The translations under genes and the position numbers were made by a program. The notes under the pieces are model-generated. The model did not search any database, had not been told where the DNA came from, and saw only the letters and a list, made by a program, of their open reading frames with translations. DNA of 64,000 nt from Epiperipatus broadwayi (taxonomy: Eukaryota > Onychophora > Udeonychophora > Euonychophora > Peripatidae), in assembly GCA_028023455.1 (NCBI GenBank), contig JAQFVV010000559.1, positions 186,001 to 250,000 on the forward strand, given 5' to 3'. Shown in pieces: positions 10,501-21,714 of the stretch (positions are counted from its first letter, which is position 1; the number at the start of each line of letters is the position of its first letter).

Positions 10501-12177
10501 CCTTGCTTTTCATAATCATAATCTGAATTTTAAATCTTTACCAGTATATCTTGGACATTTTTCAAGACATAAACGGAGCTTTTTCAACTCACAACAATAT
10601 AACTAAACATTTGATTTTGTTCTGTAAATTAATATTTACTTATTATTAGTTAAAAAGTAATGATTACTGGCTAATCTAGATTGGTGTTGGATGCGTTAGG
10701 GTTCTGAGTATAAAAATAATATGTGGTGGCTTTCAACTCTATTTTTGAAGGTGTCAAATTTTTATGTCTTGAGATTATGACTTATCTTTAATATTATACT
10801 AATTAATTAGGTATGACAAGCGATTACAACTCAAATAAATGCTTTTTTTATCAGATTCTATATTTACTGTATCATCTTCATCAGGAATAATGCAAAGATA
10901 TCTACTATAACTTTGAATGATGAATATAAACTGAAAAGTAATGTGATACTTTGTTTAACATTTTTAATAGTGGCTCTAATGAGAAGAAACAAGTGATAAG
11001 ATCGTATTCTACATTAATTTAATTATTATCAAATTGTCTTTCAGGCAGGAAAATTAACTTGCAAGAAGATATCAATAAAACATTTTGTTCTAACTTATTT
11101 TTTCTATAACGGTTTAATAATGTAAATTATACTTATTTCTGAAGATGGTGAACTAGATATAATCAAATTGTTATAACTAGAAGTTTCTAAGTTAAAAATA
11201 AAAAATATATATATATTGATACTGTTTTTTTTTTTTACAATTTTAAAAATATATGCCACTTATAGTCTTTATTTAATATGTTAATAATTAAAAAAGGATT
11301 ATTCAAATTGATTCTATAAAAATAAGATTTCATTAAAATTGTTTTTTTCCAAATTATAACATTTTGTCAATTTCAATTTCTTTGTTAAATCCTCTAACAA
11401 AGACATAAACTAAATAAAATGCTATTTTTTATGACTTATTTTTATATTTTCTCACTTTTTAAAATTTGTGGGTATAGATGTATGTAAAATTCTATCATCA
11501 TCAGCTACCATACTCTTATTATTTTATAGTCTTAGAATAGATACCATATCATAGTTGTTAGAAGAATCATATGTTAAGAAATGCTTTTTCAGAATCTGAT
11601 TGATAACGATTGGGTTTTGTTTGATATTTTGTGCAATCAATGGAGAAATTCTGACATTTTTGATAACTTTATATTGGCTAGGAATATGGCACATCAAGAA
11701 ATTATTCACTTTATCTAGTTTTATAATCATAATGATAAATTCTTAGGTAATACATTCAGTAGGAATTGAGACTTTCATCAGAACAGCATATTTATAATCC
11801 ATATTCTATTAGAATTTATGGCATAACAATATTGGTGTATTATGTCAAACTTTAAACAGTTTAGCACATATGCCTGTCTTACTATTGCAAACATCATGGA
11901 CAGCCCTTCTGTATTTAAATAAGGGTTGCTTTAAGTACATTTTTGCTTTTAGCATTGACCTGATAGTTCAAACAGATTGGATTTTTGAAGCATTTTCTAA
12001 ATTATTTACCATTTTTTTAAATATTTGCTTAATGCTTTCTGGAAAATTCAGAATGTTAATTTTTTTAAAGTTAAAAGTAAACCATTGGCTTAGTATCCTC
12101 TAATAGTATAATAACAGTCATATGTTATATGGTAAAATGACTGCTCCTTAAATGAAGTCAAGAGTGTTACTGCATAA

Positions 12178-12330
12178 GTTATATGCCCAGAAGCTATTTC
12201 CTCATTCCAAAGCCATTATACAGTAAATTCAATCTACCTACTTCTTCTTCTTAGTTATATGCCCAGAATTTTTCTATTTCCTTCTTTCAAAACTCTTATA
12301 TAACATATTAAATCTACCTGCTCTTCTCCT
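12178..12330. repeat. 76-bp tandem duplication
   Basis: GTTATATGCCCAGAA occurs at 12178 and 12254, followed in both units by TTTC...TC..TC or CAAA and AATCTACCT. Two diverged units of about 76 bases. Confidence 0.7.
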
Positions 12331-14655
12331 TATTATGCAATTATTTTTCTACCTGTATTCATTTATTTGTTTCTTTGTATTTTAATAAAAGAACATTGAT
12401 TAAATAACTGCCTATCACCTCATGCCCCAATTTTATTATACTTTTTACAATCGTAACTTAGTAAAACTAAAAAAAAGCCAAGCTTAAAAGATATTGAACA
12501 TTATTTTTTTTATTAATTATGTTTTAATTGCTTTGTTTTTAAAAGCACTTAAATAGGAAATATATTTAAAGACTATCACATTAGAACTAGTCATGTTAAA
12601 TAAATGCAAACCTGATTTTAACATAATTTTCATCCACATAAATATGCTTAAAACATATGAATTCACACCTATACTGAACCTTCTAGTATATACTTCATAT
12701 CCAATCTATTACAGCATCCAAGTACTCATGCTCCATCTATTCACAAAATATATAGTAAATTAGCTCAGAATTGTTGTGTATATTACCTCAAGTCAATCAG
12801 AAAAAAAATATTATTATTAGATATGAAAAAATTCTTAAGTGTTATTCTACCAAATTATTTACAAGCAACATCAAAAAAATTAATGTATTAAATTATAGAA
12901 AATTAAAAGTCAATCATTTTATATATTTTTACTTCAATAATCAAAAGAATAGTTTGCTAATTTGAAAAGTAATTTGATTAAAAAAAAAAAAACGATTATG
13001 AAAACGTTGGACCATTATTTAAAATAAAAAATATCAGGAATGGTTTAGGATTTGAATTTGACAATATTTTAAGTACTCAACTTCAAAATGATCACAGTTA
13101 AATTGAACAGTTAAAAATTAGAAAATATTTTTTTTATACAATTGCATTTGTCAAATCACCTCAATGTGATGCGATGTGGCTTTTCCTTTTTTGGAATCAG
13201 ATATCTCTCAGCCACTATGCTCAGAAAAACCTGAGAGCCACTTTACCTTTCCTTTTCATTTCCGACCCTATATTTTGCCCCTATTCTTCTTTATCCTGCT
13301 CCATCTCATTTCCACAAAATAATCTTTGTCAACTCCATTGCCTTTATATAAATCCCTCTTTTCTTTTCCCAAACCCAGCATAAAAACCAATAACCTACTT
13401 TCTGTATCACTTTGTTTATATTTATTCTTTCACAACTTCATTATTTGTACCCTTTCTGCTTGCAGGCATTTACATTCAATCAACAGATGCCAATATTTTC
13501 TATGCCTTCCTTAACACAACTTGCTGAGTAAATCATCCATATTTTTCCATTTATGTGGCTATTCCCTTGTTGCTAAAGATTGTGTTCAAGCCTTAAACAT
13601 AAACTACTTTACTTTTTATTATCATAAACTAACTCACACCCAATATTCTGTTTACTTCTAGATATATTTAAACTCTTTTTACTCTCCATACTCATTCTCC
13701 ATCTCTCCAACTCCCAATTTTTTATTAATGCATATATTCTTTTATCCTATTCCTTATCCCTATTGCATTCACCAATTCTCCTAACACAATAATCCCACCT
13801 TTTGTATAAGTATACTGATATAAATTCTTTATCCAAATCTTCTGCATACCATACTCCTTTTTCACAATTTTGTTGCCTGCCCTTTACCCATAACCCACTT
13901 ATACAATATTTTGCCCATTTTATTATTATCCATAAATTGCAATCTACTGAATATTTTTATTTTTATTTTCGCATCTCTCATATAAAAATTTGACCATCTC
14001 ATTTCCCCTTCGATTGCCTCTTTTACCATCCACACATCTGCATCTAATACATGTCTTTGTACTTCTCTTTGTATTTTTTTAAGTAATCTAACACCTCTTT
14101 ACTAACACATAATACATCTTTACCATATGTCAACCCTACTACTGCCACTCCCTTCCATACAATTCTAGCTACATCATATTTATTATATGAAAACACTTAA
14201 TTTCTTTATCAGTTTCTTTCTTTTCTTTGTTTCATTTGTCATTTTTTCTCCCATTAATCCAAGCAATTTTCTCTGATTATATAAATGATTCCCAAATAAT
14301 TATACCTATTTACCACACTTAACTTTATATCCCCCAATAAAAATTCTTTCTCTTCTCTTTCCCTATAATTAATCACCATTATGTTTGATTTTTTTTCATT
14401 AAATTTAATCTCTATTTCTTTACTCACCCGTGTGCATGGCTTCAGCACAACTTCCCTATTTTCCCTATTTTCTATCCACAAGAAGACATCATCGAAAAAT
14501 AAAGGACCCAGTAATGTATATACTCTTTTACTATTAATAGTATATTTACCTCTTTTCCTAATCTTTCTATTTCTCTCTTCATTTCTCTCAAATATAACAA
14601 AAACAACATATGTGACATAGGCCTTAGTCTCACCTCATTTTTAACTTCTAACTAC

Positions 14656-14665
14656 TTCTATATTC
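14656..14665. repeat. Left target duplication of short ACAGGC retroposon
   Basis: TTCTATATTC, repeated at 14723-14732. Confidence 0.7.
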
Positions 14666-14722
14666 ACATGATTTTGGCTTGCACTAAGTGGCACTACTGT
14701 ATGGAGAGTTTTGCCTATTTAA
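14666..14722 (-). mobile_element. Minimal 57-bp ACAGGC-family retroposon inside the LINE remnant
   Basis: Contains GTGGCACTACTGTATGGAGA then GTTTTGCCTATTTAA, the terminal block of the family seen at 18842-19003 and 35232-46916. It begins ACATGAT, close to the other family end. It is flanked by the exact 10-bp repeat TTCTATATTC and lies in the middle of the reverse transcriptase frame, so it inserted after the LINE. Only the two ends of the element are left. Confidence 0.65.
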
Positions 14723-14732
14723 TTCTATATTC
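14723..14732. repeat. Right target duplication of short ACAGGC retroposon
   Basis: TTCTATATTC, identical to 14656-14665. Confidence 0.7.
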
Positions 14733-16010
14733 CCTAATTAATATGTATAATAATTATTTTCATAAATCTTTTAATAAGATCCATTAAAGCTCCACTGATT
14801 CCCAAGTTTACTAAACTTACCCATAATCTATTTATATTTACTCTATCATATACCTTCTCTATATCTATAAAAACCATATATAACTGTCTACCTATATTTC
14901 TACTCATATTTATAGTTGTGTAACTACAAATAAACTATCTCCTATAAGCCTATCCAATCGAAAAATTAGAATATTTTAGTTACGCCCTCTGTGAATATAT
15001 ATATTAAAGTCCACATCTCAAAACAGCCAGTTCAAAAAAGGCATCTCTTCAAACTGTAATCTGCAAAGATATTAAATATTAAAAACGCCAATTAAAACAA
15101 AGAGAATGACATTTAAATAAGTGTACTCTTAAACTGCTCGAAGCAAACATGTTTACTATGCTTCTACAAAGACAGACTAAAGTTAGTAATTTTAATCTTT
15201 TAAACTCCCAAACAGCTTTATGCACCGGAACTATAATCACATGTGTAAATATGTTTATTTAAAATTAAGCAATATTTATTAAAAAACAGTTTTGCAATAA
15301 ATCTTATATAAATTTTATTGTTTTTTTTTAGTTAAAGAATAATTTATATTAACATGAAACAAGAGTTTAAAACAGCATATTGAAAACATCTTGGTTAACT
15401 AAAAGTGTGATTATTTAAATGGGAGAAAACATTTATTTTTTTTAGGATTTACCTCTGATGTATAAATACAATAAAATATCTATTTCTTTCCAAACACATG
15501 AATAAAGATATCTGAATAAGGTCATTGAACTTCTCACACTTCTAACTAGGCCAGAACTTTTCAGTTGGCTCAGAGTATACTTTATGAAATGCTTACATCA
15601 TCTTTAAATAAAGGTATTAAATTTTACTAATTTGATTTTCAAATGTCAAAATTTTCTGTATCCACAACTGTAACATCATCTACTTCAAATAAATATATTA
15701 ATGAATATTAGTATTTATTTATTAGGTTAGAGATTATTATATCATTTCTAACCCAGTTATAATGTATAAATCTTTAAAGATTGGTATACCTGCTTGTTAA
15801 CTGCTGGTTTATATAAAATTAATCTTTAGGAATATTTATATTTTCAGATGACATTCATATGTTTTAAGAATGTGTGGTAAAGTGGACATATGTAAAACCT
15901 AAATATATTAATGATTATTACTAATCATTTATTGGACTATAGATTAATATATCATTTTTGTTAATTTTTAATATAATTAAAAATTAAAAAAAAAAATATA
16001 TAATCCATTA

Positions 16011-16366
16011 AACAAGGAGCTTTGCTAATTTCTCAACAAGCTTTGAGATAAATGCTTAGCAAGAGAAAGCATTTAAAATATCTCTATCTGAAAACCACCC
16101 CCATCCCCTGATCAATGGTTTCATGCTTTTGGCACTCCTCAGAGAGGCACTAGGGTAGCTTCAATTAGCTTCTGGCACTCCTCAGAGAGGTTCTAGGATA
16201 GCTTCAGGTATCTGAAGCTATCCTAGCATCTCTATGAGGAGTGCCAAAAGCGTGAAACCATTGGTCATGGGATGGGGAGTGGTTTTCAGATGGAGATATT
16301 TTAAATGCTTTCTCTTGCTAAGCATTTATCTCAAAGATTGTTGAGCAATTAGCAAAGCTCTTTGTT
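16011..16366. mobile_element. Palindromic MITE (356 bp)
   Basis: The whole element is a near-perfect inverted repeat. The left arm starts AACAAGGAGCTTTGCTAATT and the right arm ends AATTAGCAAAGCTCTTTGTT. Both ends abut TA (16009-16010 and 16367-16368), as for Tc1/mariner-type target duplication. Arms of about 160 bases meet near 16206, where AGCTTCAGGTATCTGAAGCT forms the apex. The left arm carries an internal duplication of CTGGCACTCCTCAGAGAGG. No coding capacity. Confidence 0.85.
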
Positions 16367-17414
16367 TATATCATGCAAGCTTAAAAGAAGTGGAGTCATG
16401 TGATATATGACTTTATTTTTTATATAATTCATTATGTTGTTTTTTATTAATTTATAATCTATAAGTAAATTATATAATATATTATATAACAGCTGATCAT
16501 ATATTTATAATATTAATACATATAACTTTTTTTGGCAAATATTTTTTGCCTCCTCAATATAAATATAATTTATTTTAATCTTTAAATTTTTCATTTTATA
16601 TATATATAAATGATAAATATTATTATGTGGATAATGCAAATTAAAGATTATTAAATTACATTTCATTGAGAAGGATACAAATTATTGATCAAAAAGAGCT
16701 TTTATATATCAAAAAGGCAAATTTAAGTGGCCTAGGAAAAAGCCATCACTTTTTGTAATAGTTTTTTTTTAATTGGTTGTTTTGGTTGTTTTAACAGAAA
16801 TGTACTTAACATATGGTAAGATTGTCACTTTTGTAATAGTTTTTAATTGTTTACTTTAACAAATTTAATTTGCTTTGTGGAATTTCTTGCTAGCAAATGG
16901 ACTCAGCTTATGAGAAGACTTATTTTTGTATTTTTTTTATTTGATTGCTTTAACAATTTTTTTTGCATTGCAGAATTACTTGCTTTGAATAAAATGCCCA
17001 TAATTAAATTAAGCTTCTTAAATATAAAAAGAAATTACTTCTTTTCATAAAATGCTTCATCAAAAAATTACCATTTATTAATGGTAGAATTACTTCCTTT
17101 GCATAAAATATACTTTGTAATAAAAATTACACTTTATTATATATAAAGAGTGAAATTATTTCATTTACATAAAATGCTTGCAATATAAATTATGGTTTAA
17201 ATAGATATAGTTATTTATTTATAAAAACAAATTTAAAGTTTTTTTTTTTTTTTGATTTTTCAGTTGTAAGATTTGATAGTGTTACAAACAAACATAGTAG
17301 TTTTTTAATTGGTTATGAATTTGACAGCATTATGAACAAACATATATTCAGACAACAGACAAAATAGGAATTATATATATATTAATAATATAAATATATG
17401 GTAGCTGTTATATA

Positions 17415-17790
17415 ATGATGATGATCATCATCATCAAACATTATTAATCCACTGCAGGATGAAGGTCTCTCCAAGTTCAATTAATCTTTTCTAATCTTTA
17501 GCTTCTCTTCTCCGCACCACCCTCACACACTTTTTTATTTTATCCATCCATCTCACATGTGGTTTCTTTCTGGGTCTTTTACAAACTCTTGGAATCCAAT
17601 ATAAGATTTCAATGGTCCATCTATTATCATCTCTTCTAGCAATATATCCAGCCCAACTCCACTTCAGTTTTTTTAATTTTTCAATGAGGACAGTAACACC
17701 TGTTTATTCTTTAACCCATATATTGCATTTTCGATCTCTTGTTGTTACTCTCAACATGAATCTCTCCATACTTATAGATTATAATTTATA
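17415..17790 (-). pseudogene. LINE 3' end fragment (endonuclease/reverse transcriptase C-terminus)
   Basis: Minus-strand reading gives the C-terminal signature of an RTE/jockey-like LINE family: MLRVTTRDRKCNIW, then LKWSWAGYIARRDDNRWTIE, then RPRKKPHVRWMDKI, ending LGETFILQWIN. A stop breaks the frame after the first block. On the minus strand the element ends in TGATGATGATGATCATCATC, i.e. short ATG-type repeats at the 3' end as in RTE-like LINEs. The reverse transcriptase core is absent, so it is a 5'-truncated copy. Confidence 0.75.
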
Positions 17791-18305
17791 CTTATAGATT
17801 ATAATTTATGACTAATATAATGCATAATATTATTTAATTCCTTCTTGATATTCATGCATACCATTTTAGATATACTTAAAACTTTCACTCTATTACACAT
17901 TATTGAAATATATAAATAAAGTCATCTGAAAGGCACATGACACCCAAAATGTATTTTTAGCTGGGTCACAATTGGTCAGTATTTATTAATATCAAGTTAA
18001 TACAGTTTGATTCATATATATCAGCTTTGCTTCAGTCATACCTTTGAAAGTTTTAATGACATCTAAATAAATAGTACACATTTACAAATGAAGGAGAAAT
18101 TAGATTAATAAAAGCATGCGATAACTTTTAATAAGAACAAATATATTAATTATTAATCCATACAAATTGATTTACACATGGCAAGTTTCATAACTAGGCT
18201 TGAAATGATATGATAATCTTTATTCTAATAAAATTATTAATCCCATATTACTTTGAATTTAAACCATCCTCGAATTTAAGTCACAATATGATTTTAAAAT
18301 TGAAA

Positions 18306-18600
18306 AATTGGAAAAATATATAAAAATGATTTTATAATAGGTATTGAAAAATAATAAACATTTTTATTTACTTAAATAGAAACTAAAAGAAAAGTGTGAG
18401 TGGGGAAACTCCCAAATAAACGGCTATCAATGATCATAATACTATGCACACAATAGGATTTTATAATTAGAAAAAAATATAAAAATGGTTTTATAATGGG
18501 TATCAAAAAATAATAAACATTTTTATTTACTTAAATAGGAATTAAAAGAGAACTGCTATCAACGATCGATCGTAATACTATGCACATGCATAGAGCATAA
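18306..18600. repeat. 159-bp tandem duplication
   Basis: TTTTATAAT(A/G)GGTAT followed by AATAATAAACATTTTTATTT and TTAAATAG occurs twice with a period of about 159 bases. Both units end near GCTATCAA(T/C)GATC...AATACTATGCACA. Confidence 0.75.
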
Positions 18601-18829
18601 ATCAAAGACGCGATTATTGGGAAGTGGGAGATCAGCAGAAAAAAGGCATTAAAATATTTGCTTGAAATTTAAGCTACTCCCTAATTTTATATCTTCAAAA
18701 TGAAAATAAAAAGTGCTGTTTAAATTCCAAGTAATATGGTAATAATCATTAAAGGTCTTTATTTAAAATGAATGGAATCAAAAACATGAGTGCAAGGAGT
18801 TTAACACTTGTAAATCAAATTATATTAAT

Positions 18830-18841
18830 ATTTTAGCTATA
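18830..18841. repeat. Left target duplication of ACAGGC retroposon
   Basis: ATTTTAGCTATA, exact copy at 19004-19015. Confidence 0.75.
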
Positions 18842-19003
18842 TTAAACAGGCAAAACATCTCCATACAGTAGTGCCACCCTGTGCCAACCAAACCTTCTGG
18901 TATCCATTGATTACTTTGGTTGTCACAGGGTGGCACTACTGTATGGAAAGTTTTGCCTGTTTAATAACAATTATGTACTAGCATAAGAGCTGGAGATCAT
19001 GTG
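18842..19003 (+). mobile_element. ACAGGC-family retroposon, short foldback copy
   Basis: Begins TTAAACAGGCAAAACATCTC and ends GCATAAGAGCTGGAGATCAT followed by GTG. The left TACAGTAGTGCCACCCTGTG and right CACAGGGTGGCACTACTGTA are inverted copies, so the element folds on itself. The asymmetric 3' tail (AATAACAATTATGTACTAGC) is the same tail found at the outer end of the 35.2-kb copy. Exact 12-bp flanking repeats point to target-primed insertion rather than cut-and-paste. The central hammerhead region of the family is missing here. Confidence 0.75.
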
Positions 19004-19015
19004 ATTTTAGCTATA
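19004..19015. repeat. Right target duplication of ACAGGC retroposon
   Basis: ATTTTAGCTATA, identical to 18830-18841. Confidence 0.75.
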
Positions 19016-19240
19016 CTTAAAAATTTTCTATTTTATTACATATTTACGCGTAATTATATGTTCAACTATCTCATATTATTTGATATTAATTGATAAATAT
19101 GAAACACTGTGCTATATACTAATCTACATGCTTGTATTAACAGTTGAATGTATTTGAAAAGTTAAATTTTGAATTTTTTTTTAAATGTTAAATAATCCAA
19201 TTAAAATATCATCATCATAAACTTTGCCTTTTATTTCTAG

Positions 19241-19583
19241 GCATTTCTTAATGATATGTACTGGCCAAAATATGTTTGGGTATTTGTGGGGTGGTACGAA
19301 GACAACTGGTGGATGCCTAAAACAGATAATGACACATTCAACTGTACCAAAGAAGAAATCATCTTAGCAGCAGATGGAATTTTTATGACTGGTGGAGTGT
19401 ATTCAAACCCTGATAAAAATATAAGTCTTTCTGGATTAACACCAGAACAATTTTGGCATAATTTAAACATAAGACTTGATGGTAGAAAGGCCCCAATGTT
19501 ATTTACAGCTTCTCAAGGCTTTGATGCAGCATGGACAATTGCATTAGCTTTAAACAGAACTGAACAAACTTTAATAGATAATG
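19241..19583 (+). CDS. GABA-B receptor-like gene, large exon (second lobe of the Venus-flytrap domain)
   Basis: A 343-bp exon, phase 0 at its start (GCA after TTATTTCTAG) and phase 1 at its end (AATG before GTAAGT). It encodes AFLNDMYWPKYVWVFVGWYE, then DNWW, an FNCT block, and a long second-lobe segment ending FDAAWTIALALN and RTEQTLIDN. YVW..VGWYxDNW, NCT and DAxWxxALALN match GABA-B receptor subunit 1. The Trp of GWY aligns with W278 (GABBR1b numbering), a GABA contact, and the Cys of NCT with the partner of the Cys in the preceding exon. The Glu that binds the GABA amino group in subunit 1 (E349) falls on Thr (codon 19505-19507). Sequons NCT, NIS and NRT could be N-glycosylated. Length and order agree with the family. 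Confidence 0.95.
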
Positions 19584-21692
19584 GTAAGTAGTTTATAGTA
19601 ATTGTGAATTTATATGACACTTAATAATTCTTAAGATCATATTTAATTGAATAGAAAACTAATTTTATTCTCTACTATCCCCCCCTCTCTCTATATATAT
19701 ATTGTGGCCATCTGAATGGGCACAAGGGTTTAAGATACTTTGTATCTTAAATAAATAGTTATATTGTATATAAAAAAAATGAAATAGCCTTAGAATTTTA
19801 AATTTTTTTTGCTGGAGATTGCTTAAAGCTTAAATATGGGTTGCTTATGCAGTTTACTGACCACTTTATAAGTATTTATTAGTATTATTGTGGTTAATGA
19901 GGTATTTAATGTAAGGAAGGGGGGTTGTTTATTAATGGAATTGATACATCTTGTTGGAAAGATGCAAAGTTATCCTGTGTTAGTATAATATTATTTGAAT
20001 GGTTTCAAAATCCTTTATTCATTAATTCTTATCCTTTTGTCAACAGTTAATAGCAGTTTCAATTATATTTAGTTAAGACAGTTCAATATTTAGGTTGTAG
20101 TGCATGTGTATGCCTGTATGATTCTGCATTATGTTTCATTTCATTTTCATCTTTAATAACAGCAAACAATAGTACATTCACAATAAAAACATTTAAACTA
20201 CAGTAGTTATTTTAAATAATTAACAAATATATATTTCTTTCCAATAATTAATAGATAGTTAAATCAATGGATTATTTTATAAACTGAATAAATTATTAAT
20301 CATTTTATTTGATAGTTAATTAATATTCATTTTTCTTTCAAGTTTGTAAAAGCTATTTATTTTATTATTTGTATTTTTTTTTCTTGTCTTCATTTAGTTT
20401 TAAAAATCAAAATGATTTTTTTTTTTTTGAAAAGATTTGTTTTTGCATATGTAATTAGTTAGTTAGCAAGATGCGTGGGAGTAACCTGGTGAAAGGCAAA
20501 TGAACTTTGCTAAAAAGGTTTTTTTAACAAAGATCTCCAGTGTAAAATTGGCTCTTTATAATGTAATGGTAGACAGTAAACAGTGGTTCATGTATTGTAA
20601 AAATTAAAGCCAGTTACTGAAGTCAAATTGACTTTGAAAAGACTTTAGAGTAAAAACTTCCAAAGGAGCTTCAGAACTTTATTATGGAAAAAATTAATTA
20701 AAAAATGCAATTCTAAGGTTTTAAAAAAGGTACGTCGGTTTGATTAACTCTCTTCGATTTAAACATTTCTGAATTAATCCCTTTATAACTATTACTCTTT
20801 TAAAAATGTGTGTTAATAACATCCAGTCTATATTATTTCACTTAATTGCCATTTTAAATAAGAATGGTTTACATAAATATTATTGTTGTATCATTAAGCA
20901 ACGTTTTTTTTTTGATATATGGAAAACGCATGCAGAACTATACCATGGAATATATTCTAATTTCTCACTATTTTTCGTGTTGTGCTTTTGTGAAGATTAT
21001 ACATAGACCTAAGGATATGTCTATTTTGATAGATCATATTATGTTTAAGTTCATCGTAAGGAGATAACAGTATTCATTTATTTGATATTTCTGGAACTAA
21101 TGTGCATTTTAAATTAAGGAAATAAAATGTAAGCTACTTCTGTTAAATTGAATAGAAGGACAGAAATGCTGGTAATTTTTGTTCTCTTCAATAAGGACGG
21201 AATATAAAATAAAGCATTATTAATTATGGAATTACTAAGGACAATTTAAAGTATTATTAAATGCTATTCAGAAAATACTAAGGATAATCGCGTATTTAAT
21301 CCAGAACTGCACGGAAAATGTCTTATATTTTCAGTATAATAAAGGAGAAATTAACTGCTTGTGTGTGATTTGGTACCTCGAATGGATATGCTATGAACAC
21401 TGAAAGGTGCTGGGCATATTTAAGTTATGCTTATATATTTTTTTAAGTTATACTGCAAAAGTTTATTTTAGTTTAAAATTCGGTTTGGAATGTGTCCCAT
21501 ATTATTTCATAAACCCGGAGCAGAGCTTTGCAAATGAACTTTTATTTTAAGTTACAAAACTAATAACTTTTGTGTCTTTTATTTTTTTTTATTGCTTGTC
21601 ATAACTAATGTATATGATAGGTAGATAGGTTTTATTTATTATTATGTTCATGTATAATCTGTGTTATTTTGATTTTCAAGACCGTCTCCAGA

Positions 21693-21714
21693 GCGTACTC
21701 AAATGAGGAGTACG
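21693..21714. other. Perfect 8-bp hairpin, GCGTACTC / GAGTACGC
   Basis: GCGTACTC and GAGTACGC flank a six-base loop in otherwise AT-rich sequence. Neither copies elsewhere in the window nor a surrounding gene were found. Function unknown. Confidence 0.5.

Larger units (their letters stand above)
13150..14990 (-). pseudogene. Decayed non-LTR retrotransposon (LINE) reverse transcriptase
   Basis: On the minus strand, discontinuous frames spell reverse transcriptase landmarks in order. FIDIEKVYDRV near 14880-14850 is the palm motif after the fingers. FFDDVFLWIENRE near 14505-14470 corresponds to the catalytic [FY]xDD box, with the residue before DD altered from Ala to Phe. NEKKSNIMVINY and YNYLGI near 14400-14290 are the usual post-catalytic motifs. 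Purine-rich sequence continues to about 13150 with a possible HLLIEC knuckle-like remnant near 13470. Stops and frame changes are frequent, and a 57-bp retroposon plus a 10-bp duplication interrupt it at 14656-14732. The + strand frames here are only its antisense. The clade is unassigned. Confidence 0.65.
9999..19240 (+). other. Intron 3 of the GABA-B receptor-like gene
   Basis: The donor is GTAAGT at 9999 and the acceptor is TTATTTCTAG ending at 19240. It contains SINE-like copies (10345-10500), a 76-bp tandem duplication (12178-12330), a LINE remnant (13150-14990) with a short retroposon inside it, a palindromic MITE (16011-16366), a LINE 3' end (17415-17790), a 159-bp tandem duplication (18306-18600) and another retroposon (18842-19003). 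I see nothing in 10510-12170, 12340-13140, 15000-16000, 16380-17400 or 17800-18300. Confidence 0.85.

Noticed and set aside
13174-14620. Several + strand Ser/Pro/Leu-rich frames
   Set aside because: They are antisense to the purine-rich minus-strand LINE remnant, whose reverse transcriptase motifs explain the region.
19237-19470. Minus-strand frame opposite the large receptor exon
   Set aside because: Shadow of the exon at 19241-19583, which has homology and splice sites.
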